A stretch of DNA of 22,428 bases from NCBI GenBank assembly GCA_023334545.1, contig JAADVB010000275.1, positions 1 to 22,428 on the forward strand. The letters are read 5' to 3'. A program made the position numbers and the translations under genes. This document shows positions 9,453 through 19,489 of this stretch, in pieces. Source of the stretch: Salisapilia sapeloensis (taxonomy: Eukaryota; Oomycota; Peronosporomycetes; Peronosporales; Salisapiliaceae). Numbering within the stretch: position 1 is the stretch's first letter; each line of letters opens with the position of its first letter. A model generated the notes under the pieces. It was not told the origin of the DNA. It searched no databases and worked only from the letters and a program-made list of their open reading frames with translations.

Positions 9453-10828
9453 TCAAAACCATCCTCTCATGAGACCTTCGACTCGGCGAAGCCGAAGGTC
9501 GAGCGGACGTTTACCCGACGTAAGCATGCGCATGGTACTATCTGGCGTCAGATTCGACTCTCCGTTGACACGAAGCACTTGCGATCCAACGAGCAATCCT
9601 TTCTTTTGAGCCACACTCTCTACATGCAAGAATGAGGTTCCACGTACGATGCTGAATACCTCGATCTGTCAGCTTACCTTTTTCAACACCATCGACGAAG
9701 CATCCGGATGGTACTGCCTTGAACCAACAGCCGAGGACCTTTTCATGGAATGTGATGCTGTACTCGATCGCCGTAGGTTCTGGTACGGACGTGATGGTGC
9801 CTGCTATACCAGGCTGTGTACATGGTTGCTGAAAGGCAAAAGCGAACGCAATCGGTCTCGGAGCATCTTTGATCCGACTCACAATATCATTGAAATCGGT
9901 CGTTTCGACATCATTCACCGCTACCACAAAACTACCAACGACTACGCCAGCGTCATGCGCCTGGCCACCGTCTCGAATGGCTGTCACTTCAGCCAGACCG
10001 TCATCCGTCTTTGTTAGACTGAGGCCTAACGACCCGTTATTCCTCCCTAAAAGACATTCTCGACGACACCACATGAGTGCTTCATCCGTCTCCACGGTGC
10101 AACTCGATGAATGGGAGTTGAGTGTTTCAATCGGTATCAAGCATCCACAAGTCGTGCATTTCGCCTTCACTTCGTCATCCATCATCTCAGGTGATGAGGA
10201 GCTCGTGTCAGACTCTTTGACTGAGACCTCACCTGTCGTTCTTGATGTGGAAACCTGACCTTTTACCTCTGGTGCACGACGAGGATAGACGTAGGTAGAC
10301 GACATATCGGCTAGAAACTTTTGAGCAGTGACGGCGTACTCTGCATCATCCGTCGACGTCGCAGCTTGGATGATTCTATAGTATGCACTACTTAGTCGTT
10401 GACTATTCAATGGCTACTGATGGTGGTACCTCTTGCGATATACACTGGCAACGTGTGACTTGTATTTTCCATCCGTTGCAAGGTCCAGCATCGATGTCCC
10501 GGTGCAGACTGCTAGCCACTTGGCATTCCCTCCGACCAGTAGACACCGTCGTTCCACCTCGGTCCAAGCATCCATCGATAGCGACTTGACAAAGCTCACA
10601 TTCACACCTAAAGACCGATGCAACCCAGCACACTTGAGACACAAGAGTACACCGAAAGAGACAGCAGCCCACTCCGGCATAAGTCGCTGACAATCACAAC
10701 ATCGCTACACGATTTCCATCTTTATTCACTTTGCAATCTTTTGAACAATAAAAAGAGAATCCTACATCATTGCCAGGGAGTCTCTGTATCTCCATGACGT
10801 CCATGCAAGTCAAATGGAAGGCAGCCAT
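9453..10828 (-). CDS. ArfGAP - C2HC finger - PDZ - PDZ protein
   Basis: Exons 10828-10766, 10704-10430, 10390 (or 10387)-9678 and 9619-9453 give about 405 residues. The first intron (61 bp, GTAGGA..GTGTAG) joins QRLPGND to RCCDCQRLMPEWA, restoring a canonical ArfGAP zinc finger C-x2-C-x16-C-x2-C (Cys23, 26, 43, 46) followed by AGLHRSLG with the catalytic Arg51. The next intron would be only 39-42 bp. Then come a C-x2-C-x11-H-x3-C finger (about 191-210), a first PDZ domain (about 233-298; SLGLSL, HDAGVVVGSFVVAVND), and a second PDZ completed by the last exon (EKESVAQKKGLLVGSQVLRVNGE). ArfGAPs stimulate GTP hydrolysis by Arf GTPases on vesicle coats; the PDZ pair probably tethers it to a partner. 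ATG 10828 is preferred, because ATG 10955 would leave only 24 bp to the importin start and needs an extra intron. Confidence 0.82.
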
Positions 10829-10979
10829 GCTCTGCTCTAGAGAGCTGCCGACTCTCGTCAGACTGTCCAAATGACCACGTATTATCAGATAGCTGGTCTT
10901 TTCACTTGGTTTTTGTATGCCATCCGGACTGGTTGGCGGAGGAAAGAGTAGCCATTTCGCAATTTCACCAGACCTCCCG
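10829..10979. promoter_or_regulatory. Shared divergent promoter, ArfGAP-PDZ and importin-5
   Basis: Only 151 bp separate the two start codons. On the forward strand it contains an Inr+FPR match for the importin gene. On the reverse strand a TCATTTG initiator-like word at 10874-10868 sits about 40 bp before the ArfGAP ATG. Co-regulation is inferred from geometry only. Confidence 0.5.
10952..10966 (+). promoter_or_regulatory. Oomycete Inr+FPR core promoter of importin-5
   Basis: CCATTTCGCAATTTC fits the composite core promoter described for Phytophthora and relatives, an initiator of the YCAYTYY type followed directly by a CAWTTT flanking region. It lies 13 bp before ATG 10980 and so argues for that ATG rather than the in-frame ATG at 10917, which would be upstream of the transcription start. 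Confidence 0.6.
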
Positions 10980-13900
10980 ATGGCCGATTCCTTCACCACC
11001 CTCGTTTCGGCACTCGCGTCCAGCGACAATGCTGCTCGTACGCAAGCTGAAGAGCAGTTCAAGCAGCTCAAGACGCAGAACCCCACAGCTGCAGTCACGC
11101 AGCTCACACAGCTCATTCGGAGCTCCCCAGATGCTGGCGTACGAGCCTTTGCGCCTGTCTTGCTGCGTCCGCTCCTCGAAAGCACCAATGGCGTCTACAT
11201 GCAGCTTGATGCTAATACGCAAACGGCAGGTATGTTGCAAGCACCTCTAGACTACCGAGATATAAATAATTGACACGTATGTGCTGTAAATAGTCAAGTC
11301 GGAGCTGCTCGAGGCCATCACGTCGGAACCGGATGCCTCGGTCCGTCGCAAGCTCTCCCACTTGATCGCAGAGCTTGCGTCGACTGTCCACGCGAACCAA
11401 CAGGCATGGCCGGAGCTCATGACCGTTGTGTCCAGCATGACGTCTCACCAAGATCCACTCGTGCGAGCGCTCGCGTTCGAGCTCCTGGCGAAGCTCTCGG
11501 AGTACGTCGGCGACATGCTCGCTCCACACAAAGAAAGCTTCCTCACGGTCTTCACGAACGCTCTCAACGACTCGAGTCCCGAAGTACAGGCCGCGGCGCT
11601 GCGTGCTGCTGCCGGCTTCCTCTTGACGCTGGACGGCAAGAACGACTTAGCTGCGTTCGGCGTCATCCTCCAGCCGATGCTCCGTGTCATCGAGTCTCTG
11701 CTCAAGACTGACGACGAGCCGGCCTTCCGTGAAGTCCTGTCGACACTAGTGCAGCTCGCAGAGATCCACCCGACCTTCTTCCGCTCTGCATTGGACGATG
11801 TCAGCCGAGCCTTCATCTACGTCTGCTCCGCCGACAGCTTGGACGCTGAGACGCGAGAACTCGCGCTCGAGTTCCTGCTCTCTCTATGCGAAAACGCTGG
11901 CGGCATGATGCGCAAGTCGAGTGTCGTCACGACGCAGCTCGTGCCGCTCGTCCTGCAGCTCATGTGCGAAGTCGAGGATGACGAGCAGTGGGTCAACAAG
12001 TTTGACGACCCAGAAACGTTCCGTGAAGCCACGGAAGCGGACGAAGACAACTCGTTGAGTGAAGCCGCTTCTGCTGCCATCGACCGCCTCAGCTCTTCGC
12101 TCGGCGGTGCCTCCGTCCTTCCCGTCGCCATTCCAGTCATCGAACAGTACCTCAAGAGCGCAGACTGGCGTCATCGTCGCGCAGCTCTCCTTGCCACATG
12201 CCTCGTGGGTGAAGGTGCCAAGAGCCTCATGACACAGGAACTAGACAACGTCATGCAGATGGTGCTTCCGTACCTCGAGGACGCGCACCCGCGTGTCCAG
12301 TACGCGACGCTCCACTGCCTCGGGCAACTCGCCGAAGACTTTGGAGAAGTTGACAAGGGAAAGAACTTCCAGGCGAGATACCACAGCGTCGTCCTTCCTG
12401 CCCTCACGGCGGTGCTGCAGAAGCAAGAGGTCGTCATGCGCACCAAGGCACTTGCTGCTAGCGTCGCCGTGAACTTCTGCAATACTGCCGTGTGCAAGAA
12501 GAAGCACGTGGCGCCGTACAGCCAAGAGCTCTTGGAAGCACTCTTTAACGTCCTTCGATCGAGCCCGAAGCAGGTGCAGGAGCAAGCCATCACGGCCGTC
12601 GCGAGCATCGCCAAGGTCATCGGAGACGACTTTGAACGCTTCTACGACATCTTCATCCCGCTCGCCAAGGACGTCTTGGTGCATGCTGTCGGGAAAGACT
12701 ACTCGCTCTTGCGAGGCAAGGCCATGGAGTCCATTGCGCTCATCGGACAGGCCGTCGGCAAGCAGCGTTTCGTCCAGGACGCACCGGCCGTCATGGATCT
12801 ACTCCTGCAGGTCCAGAGCAGTGAAGAGCTCGAAGGACCCGAAGTCCAGTACGTTGCGCAGTCGTGCGTACGCATCGGAAGTGTCTTAAAGGAAGACTTT
12901 GTGCCGTACCTGTCGCACGTCGTCCCGGCGTTGATGAAACAAGCGCAGATCGAACCGGATATTACGCTCACGGACTTGGCAGATGATGAAGAGGATGATG
13001 AGGACGAGAATGGCACCGAGAGCTTGACGATTGATGTTCGTGGCGGACGAAAGCGTCTGCATATTAACACAAGTGCGTTGGAAGAGAAGACAAACGCCTG
13101 TAACATGCTCTACCAAAGCGCTGTGGATCTAGAAGGTGCCTTCTATCCGTACGTGAACCAAGTGACGCAAGTCCTCCTCCCGCTCATCAACTTTGAGTAC
13201 GTCGAAGACGTGCGTGTCGTCTCGAGTCTCGCGCTCGCCAAGCTCCTCCACTGCGTCTGGGACGGACAAGTACGCTTCGGACAAGGCAGTGACAACCCGC
13301 AGCACGCACAGCAGTTCTTTGAACAGTGCTTCGACCCGCTCGTGTCGGCGATGCAAGCGGAGGAAGACCTCGAGTGCGTCGGTGCATTTGCCGAAGCCAC
13401 GTCTGCGCTCTTGGAAGAGTGCTATGAAGCCAGCAAGCGCGGCGTCCAGTGCGGCGTGCCTCTTGACCACGTTCCTCGTGCCGTCGAGATCTTCCTCGGC
13501 GTCGCTGGTGCGAGTGCCCAGCGCCTGTTCGAACAGCAGCAGGCGAACCAGCAGGATGAGGACTTTGACGCGCACACGGCGGAGCAGCAAGGAGAGACGA
13601 TTGAGCTCGAGGAAGGGCTCTTCCGCTCGATGGTCGACTCCGTCGGGTACCTGATCAAGCTTCACCAAGACGCCTTCGTCCCGATCTTCAAGTCCCAGAT
13701 CCAACCGTTCATCACGCCTCTCCTTGAAAGCTCCAACCAGCTCGCTTTCCTCCGTGGTCAAGCGATCTGCGTCCTCGACGACATCGTCGAGCACTGTGCG
13801 AATGGAGCACAGGACCTCCTCCCATCCTTCCAACAGTACATTCTTGTTGGACTGGAAGAAGTGTCTACGCCGTCAGTCGTCCAGGCCGCAGCCTACGGTA

Positions 13901-14448
13901 TCGGTACTTGTGCCGTGAAGGCCGGTCCGGCGTTTGATAGCGTGGCGCAGCAGTCACTCGAGAAGCTGGCGCATGTCATCTCTGGATGGGCTGCGACGGA
14001 CGACGATGAAGCTTTGGCTGCTCGTGACAATGCTATTAGTGCCGTGGGTAAGATCTGCGCGTACCGTGAGAACCAGATCGATGCGGCACGCATCTGGGCG
14101 TTCTGGCTGTCCTGTCTTCCGCTCCAAGTGGATGTCTTGGAAGCTCAGGACGTCCACGCACGACTCGTATCTCTCGTCGAAAGTGGTAACACACATGTGC
14201 TCGGTGCCGAGTACGCCAACTTGCCTCAGATCTTTAAGATCTTTGCTGCCGTGCTCGCGTACGACCCGACTGAACGTGATGGCACGGGTGCGTTGGAAGA
14301 AGAGGAGGACATGGCGATCATTACGGACGAGTCGAAAGCTAAGCTTCGGGACGTGTTGAGTAAACTCCAGACGCAACTGCCAGGTCCGTCGCAATCGGCG
14401 TTTAACGCGCTGTCAACGGAAGAGCAGCAGGCTTTGAGCCAGCTTTAG
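10980..14448 (+). CDS. IPO5: Importin-5 / Kap121-type karyopherin beta
   Basis: Exon 10980-11229, a 64-bp intron (GTATGTTGCA..AAATAG) and exon 11294-14448 encode 1134 residues, close to the roughly 1100 of importin-5. The protein is made of HEAT repeats throughout. The stretch DWRHRRAALLATCLVGEGAK followed by YLEDAHPRVQYATLHCLGQL is diagnostic of the IPO5/Kap121 group, and the acidic loop ADDEEDDEDENG at about 645 fits a karyopherin loop. It carries basic cargoes such as ribosomal proteins and histones through nuclear pores with RanGTP-driven release. Codon use is markedly GC-rich at third positions (runs of CTC, GTC, AAG, GAG), unlike the flippase next door, which suggests high expression; this also creates long meaningless antisense frames. 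The start is supported by the adjacent Inr+FPR motif. Confidence 0.95.
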
Positions 14449-14578
14449 GAGACGAGAGACGGCATGTACCAAGGAAGAAAAGATGTCATTTGAGATTTAA
14501 AGTGGAGGAACAAGAGGAAATAGATAGCTGCTTTCTTGCTTATGTCAGTCTTGGAAAAACGATCGAAGGAGCAGATAC

Positions 14579-15112
14579 TTATCGCTTTAAGATCATTTTC
14601 AATGCCACGCCGGCGACTACGACGGCACTGAAGATCCCGATGCCGACGGCGTTGTCTAAGGTGAAGGTGAGGTGAGGTATGGATGGGAGAGAGGTGGGAG
14701 AAGAAGAGATACCTGTTGCTGCCATCTCCTTGAGTCGTTTGTGTAGTGCCTGTGCCTTGAGATGATTCGGATCGAGCCGTAGTAAGCGCTCGCAATGCCG
14801 TCGACTGCTGCGATAGTCACCGACGCTGAACTCGGTGGAGGCTGTCCAGTAGAGAGTATCAACAGGCTCATACCCTTGTTCGAGCAGGTCTTCTAAGAGA
14901 CCGAGTCCACGTCGCTTATGGTCCTGCTTCTCACTCTTCACAAGTGCCACGGCATATCGAAATTTGACCTATATCATCCCACAAAACAAATTGTCGTCAA
15001 TATCTTTTCGACAATTCACCTATAAGATTCGATAAACCTGTGGGGATGGTGCATCAAACTCTTGCTCCTCGAGATAGAGCTCCCGAGCTTGTTCTAATTC
15101 GTCCCGATCCAT
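14579..15112 (-). CDS. FIS1: Mitochondrial fission protein Fis1
   Basis: Three exons, 15112-15038, 14968-14713 and 14655-14579, with introns of 69 and 57 bp (GTTTATC..ATATAG and GTATCTC..CCTTAG), give 135 residues, slightly shorter than the usual 145-155. The middle exon reads VKFRYAVALVKS then RRGLGLLEDLLEQG and DTLYWTASTEFSVGDYRSSRRHCERLLRLDPNHLKAQ, the two tetratricopeptide-like repeats of Fis1. The last exon supplies a C-terminal tail anchor, VGIGIFSAVVVAGVALKMIL, ending in Lys-Arg, which directs insertion into the mitochondrial (and peroxisomal) outer membrane. Fis1 recruits fission adaptors for the dynamin GTPase. A GTCATTC initiator-like word at 15161-15155 lies about 43 bp upstream of the ATG. 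Its stop is 130 bp from that of the convergent importin gene. Confidence 0.92.
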
Positions 15113-15394
15113 CTTTTCTCACGAGAATAAAGTATAGTGCCCAAGAAAAGAAAAGAATGACATTCTGGACCGCTATCTTTCTTCCTGCTATTCCACGACC
15201 AGCATTCGGGATAGAAACTTCAACAAGAACATCACTCATGAAAAGAAAAGAAAAAGAACAGCTATTGTCCATCTTGCTACTCGTCACGACGCTTTCTTTA
15301 CACCGATTTCACGCGCTTCCATTCCTGTCGTTCTGTACTGTACACACGCCAATTGTCTGCTGTAAGCTATCATCCATATCATTAGATATTGCTA

Positions 15395-16394
15395 TCAGAA
15401 TTGCTTTGTGAAAAGATTTAAACGCACCTGGAAGTTCAAAACGTTGACAAATAAAATGCCGATGAAAGCTGTCAAAAAGTAGACCTAGATGGCAGGTATA
15501 TCAGTTGGAATGTACATGTGGATATAGTGAGGAAGAGGTACTTGGTTCTGGAAGAGACTGCGGTACCAGACCACGAGCCATAGGACGAGCAGGTGGGGCA
15601 CGAGACGAGCGCACACGATGGACACCCATTGCATTGCCCATACAAATCGGTACAGAGGAGAAGAGCTCATAGAGTACTGACTCATCGACAGCATCTTTCT
15701 CAAATGCAACGTAGTCGAGTGGACTTCGCACAAGAGCGCAAAGGATAGGAGTGGGACGCCGACATTCTTCACTAACGCAGCGCTGTGACATGTTAAGATC
15801 ACGACATGATGGACGATGATTGCTGGAGCCTTGATGTATAGCCGATGCATCACATAGTCCCCCAAATCATATGCGAAATACCCTGTCATAGTGGTCAGAG
15901 AAATCGCGCTGTACTCGTACCAGAAGAAACATACCTGTGGAAATAGCTACCGCCGCAAATTCCAACGGACTAGTCGTATTGACAAAGTCGCCGTGCATGG
16001 AGTGGTTCGTCGCCAACGCCAATATAGCCACCGTCGCAGATGCCATCGCATGCAGCATGGACACAAAGGTGTTGCTCCATAGGTTCTGCTTGGTCGTGGA
16101 GAACGTCTGGAATGCTAGCACTCTAGATGACACGAGAGGTGCCAGCCACATTCGGCAAAGCGAGAATATCTAGTAGACAGCAATTAGTACATGCATTCTT
16201 AGAGCTCCTAATGCCTATAGCGCAGTACCAGCGATGACGCAGCTACGACAACAAGTCGAGGGTCTCGTGCAATCTACATCCAGGAGCATGTCAATAAGCT
16301 GTTTTGCTAAGAGGAGAAGCAGCAAGAGTACCAGGACGCCATAGAGGCCAAGCCAAACGACCGCCAGCGCTGCTGTGACCAGACTCGCGCTCAT
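15395..16394 (-). CDS. TLC-domain (TRAM-LAG1-CLN8) membrane protein
   Basis: Exons 16394-16278, 16169-15935, 15882-15542 and 15484-15395 (introns 108, 52 and 57 bp) give about 260 residues, the usual TLC size. The first exon is a hydrophobic segment (VVWLGLYGVLVLLLLLLLA). The TLC core follows: NLWSNTFVSMLHAMASATVA, then GYFAYDLGDYVMHR joined across the second splice site, KAPAIIVHHVVILTCHSAAL with the conserved HH pair, VPLLSFALLCEVHSTTLHLR, and two further membrane segments ending with FLTAFIGILFVNVLNF. It looks closest to the TMEM56/TLCD group, which acts in ER or plasma-membrane lipid handling, rather than ceramide synthases, whose Lag1 motif is not evident. The first intron is atypically long here and rests on one donor (GTAGAT). 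The C-terminal ten residues are uncertain because another GT donor follows LNFQ. Confidence 0.82.
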
Positions 16395-16502
16395 TTTCAA
16401 TTAACATGTTTCCAATCGTATTGAAATAAAAGCATTATTTAATAGTTACATGCTGATTGACAAATTGCCAACTTTCAAGGACAGGCACTTTGCAAGACCA
16501 AA

Positions 16503-16885
16503 ATGCCACGATCGGTGCCAAAGTCCAAGAACCGTGCCGTCGGAGCCTTTGCAGCCCTCGTCGGCTTTGCATTCTTCTCCGTGCCGTTCGCCGCGCATTA
16601 TGCCAAGGTAGGTTACCTCTTGCGTATCAAAAGAGCCGTCTATTGCACTGCAAGATGGTCAATCTAAAGCTCTGTGCTTTGCTTTACGCGAATTTAATTC
16701 AACATGTTTGATACGTTTAGGAAGAGAACTTTAACTCTCAGGACAAAGCGCTGAATGTCTCTGCAGTACGACGTGGCGCCTATATGAATTCAGGGTCAAA
16801 AGATGTGGGTGTTGATGAAGACTGGGACTTTAAAACGATGACGTATCGAGGACGTCGAGCATCCGATCGACACAAGTCCGAATAG
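16503..16885 (+). CDS. Small single-pass membrane protein, function unknown
   Basis: Exons 16503-16607 and 16721-16885, split by a 113-bp intron (GTAGGT..GTTTAG), encode 89 residues. The first exon gives a basic N-terminus (RSVPKSKNR) and one membrane segment, AVGAFAALVGFAFFSVPFAA. The second gives RRGAYMNSGSKDVGVDEDWDF and a basic tail. The RGxYxNSGSKDVGxDxDW block looks like a conserved motif shared by small, probably mitochondrial inner-membrane, proteins in plants and fungi, but I cannot name the family with certainty. Topology (short N-in, C-terminal domain outside the bilayer) is inferred. It is divergent from the TLC gene, with 108 bp between start codons. Splice sites and conserved-looking tail make a real gene likely despite the small size. 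Confidence 0.75.
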
Positions 16886-19489
16886 TTACCATACCAACGA
16901 AACAAGTCTTGGGTTACAGTTTATGCAGTTGTTTACTCGTTGTTCTATGCTTAGTATGTCATCCCTTGGCCCTTGACCATCTACTTAAGTATTTATTTTA
17001 TTTCATTCGAAAGGTATGTCGCCAATCTACACGCAACGCCACTGCTCCGCACGGCGTCAAGTATAGAGAACACATGTGACTAGTCTGTGGTAGGATCCCA
17101 GTACTCTATCGCGTAAATGCCCAACCTTCACCCGGAAAAAAGAAAAAAATATAAAGAAAGTGTAGAGAAAGTTGTTAGATTGGCAATCTGGCACCATACA
17201 AAGTGATAGCATATAGTGGTCACCGGGTTTGTTACTCTGACGTTGGCGGTGCGGTACTGAGGTCGTCAGGTGGGTTGGGAGTTAGAGACGATGATGGTGG
17301 ATGCTGAGCGGGGAGTTACGTGGTGCGTTGCATAGACCCCTCGCAGTCTTGGTGCCGTGATATTGTCCGTGCTGTAAGCTGTTCGATCGAATCTTTGATT
17401 CTGCGCTGATGACTAGACCTTGCTTCACGGCTTCGTTCCTGAAGTCGTGTTTGTATGTTGGTGTTGATATCTTCATGAAACGTAATGAGGCATACGTTTC
17501 TATCTCTTCGACTGTACGCTGACAGGATATATTCCAATATTGTCTTAGCACCTCCCAGTGCCTTGTGAAGAGACGAATATGAAGTATATTATCTCCGCAA
17601 CGTGTATATGACAGTGCTTGACACCATCTCAGTGTATTGATTGTCATTGTAGGAAGTGTACGCCACCCCACAAGTGCTTAATATACCCACAAAAATAATT
17701 CGAGTAAATTGCTCAATACCGGTAGTTTATATTGCTCTAATGAGATGGATCGGTGCTGTGTCAGACTGAATATCGGATGAAGCACAGTAGTATACGGATC
17801 GGCATGGCTTGGAAGCCCGTATCAAATCCAGATAATACTGTGGTATTGCATCAGAGTCGATGACCATACTTTCATTGCTCGCGCGTGGAAGTGAGAATCG
17901 TATCCATTACGGCATATATATCCAATTTTAATTATCGCCAGATGTGTAGAGTAAAGTTCACGAAACTTTGTAGATGCTGATTAATATACAGACCTATCTG
18001 TATGCATTCGTAGAGATCTAGCGGGAATATCTACCACCCATACTGGTCGTAGTTCCTCTAGAGTTCGTAATTCAAGTTGGTCTATATACACAGTATCCCA
18101 GTAAATATTAACAATAGAACACTCCGTATGATCTCTCATTTCTGCGAGAGTATCTTTTCCCATCCTGATACATGAGGCACATATGCATCGTCGATCCACC
18201 ATTCATTACAGGTACGTGGGTCTGCAAGCTGCTGGTCTAGTCGAAGTGGCCTTAAAGTTGTATATTAGATGTTGCAGGATACCATCCCAGTGTCCATTGG
18301 CTGAGGCATAGTTCAGATCGACCGCCTACGTTTCGCATAACTTGTCTGCGTGCTTCAATGAGTGTCGTTAGATAAGTTGTCCAGCAGGAGGGTACTTTGG
18401 TTGTCTTTGCTCTCGGAACACATGTGTATGAACAAATTGGCGTTGTAGAGCTATCAGTAGATTAACGACAGGATCAAGACAAAGGGAGTCGCACCAGAGA
18501 CCAATAGTTATCTCAACCACCGTTTTCCAGTAGCATTATTTACCCCCAGTATCCTTCCAGGGTAGCTTTTTCGGAAGCTTCCACGACTGTGCGATAGTGG
18601 CGCCAAGTCCCGGGATCACAAAGCGTTATCAGGGAGGAACAATTCACGTTCTTTTTCGCAATGGGATTGATTTAGCATACTGTCAAGTTCTTTAATGAGC
18701 ATACAGCGTGGCTCACAACTACCAAATCGATCAGACTGAATGTCACGGTGTGGCTCTGGATACATAGAACGTCGAGGGCTCCATCTTTCACCAAGATGAT
18801 GCTTCTTTGCGTTGAGGTGAAGTTGTCCTGGAACTAATCGCTAGTAAAATGTACATAAGTACTTATTCCAGTTGCACAACTTTGGCATTGCTAATGAACT
18901 TGCATGTAAGCATTGCAATTGAGGTTTAACTGGCTAAAATCAAGACTCGATCAAACTCGCCAGACAGACTCGGGCAGTACGCACGTTCATAATATTGTGT
19001 TGCTCCTCGTGTGTTGACGTCCACGCGCCAATCTGCATACTTTGTGTTTAAGCATGGAGGGATTTGTTTCATGGCAATGAATCTCGTACTAATGTTCCCA
19101 TGATCGGATAATGGCAGTCGTTGTAAGATCGTTGACATTATATGAACTACACCGCACTTCTTGTCATTAGTAAAATTCACTATTATTCGTGTCCCAAAGT
19201 TATTTTAATAGCTCTATCCAACTTGCAACACATGCATAACGAGTCTTAGTCTTCCTCTTCTACACGAAAAAGCACGATCTTGAACACCTTGCATTATGCT
19301 CGATAATGAGAGCTAAACCCATTGCTTGCTCGGACCCTATCATCATTCCAGCTTGTCGACTTCGAAACAGTCGATTAAAATCCATGAAAGAGGCCATACA
19401 GCTAAATACTTTGCATCTTGGCTGTCATTAAAGATATGGAAACTTGGACGACTGCTTGGAACTACATATCAACTTGATTTCGAGAATAG
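16886..19489. other. Gene-poor stretch with weak reverse-strand coding remnants
   Basis: About 2.6 kb without a convincing gene. The first part has an A-rich tract near 17140-17165. On the reverse strand, short frames at 19180-18926, about 18834-18615, 18490-18200, 18202-17981 and 17671-17282 read as protein-like segments (for example MLIKELDSMLNQSHCEKERE and NYASANGHWDGILQHLI) but are broken by stops and frame changes, and I could not join them with plausible introns. The NGHWDGILQHL piece faintly resembles an ankyrin repeat. No reverse transcriptase, integrase, transposase or terminal repeats were recognised. It may be an old pseudogene or chance open frames. Confidence 0.35.

Noticed and set aside
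9478-9504. Inverted repeat GACCTTCG..CGAAGGTC with inner CGGC/GCCG
   Set aside because: It could fold as a hairpin but lies inside the last coding exon of the ArfGAP-PDZ gene and encodes PDZ residues (DLRLRRVEG), so it is probably a by-product of Arg codons.
10829-11188. Reverse-strand frame extending the ArfGAP gene into importin exon 1
   Set aside because: The upper part is antisense to the importin N-terminus and has no ArfGAP-family similarity; the domain begins at the exon ending in PGND.
13129-13833. Long reverse-strand frame (234 codons) opposite importin-5
   Set aside because: It is antisense to a strongly codon-biased gene; it is Glu/Leu/Arg-rich with no motif, as expected from the mirrored HEAT-repeat codons. 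The same applies to other antisense frames at 12171-12684 and 11445-12174.
17282-17671. Reverse frame of 129 codons as a stand-alone gene
   Set aside because: Two different frames are open over the same bases, neither shows a domain, and it lies within a run of broken frames.
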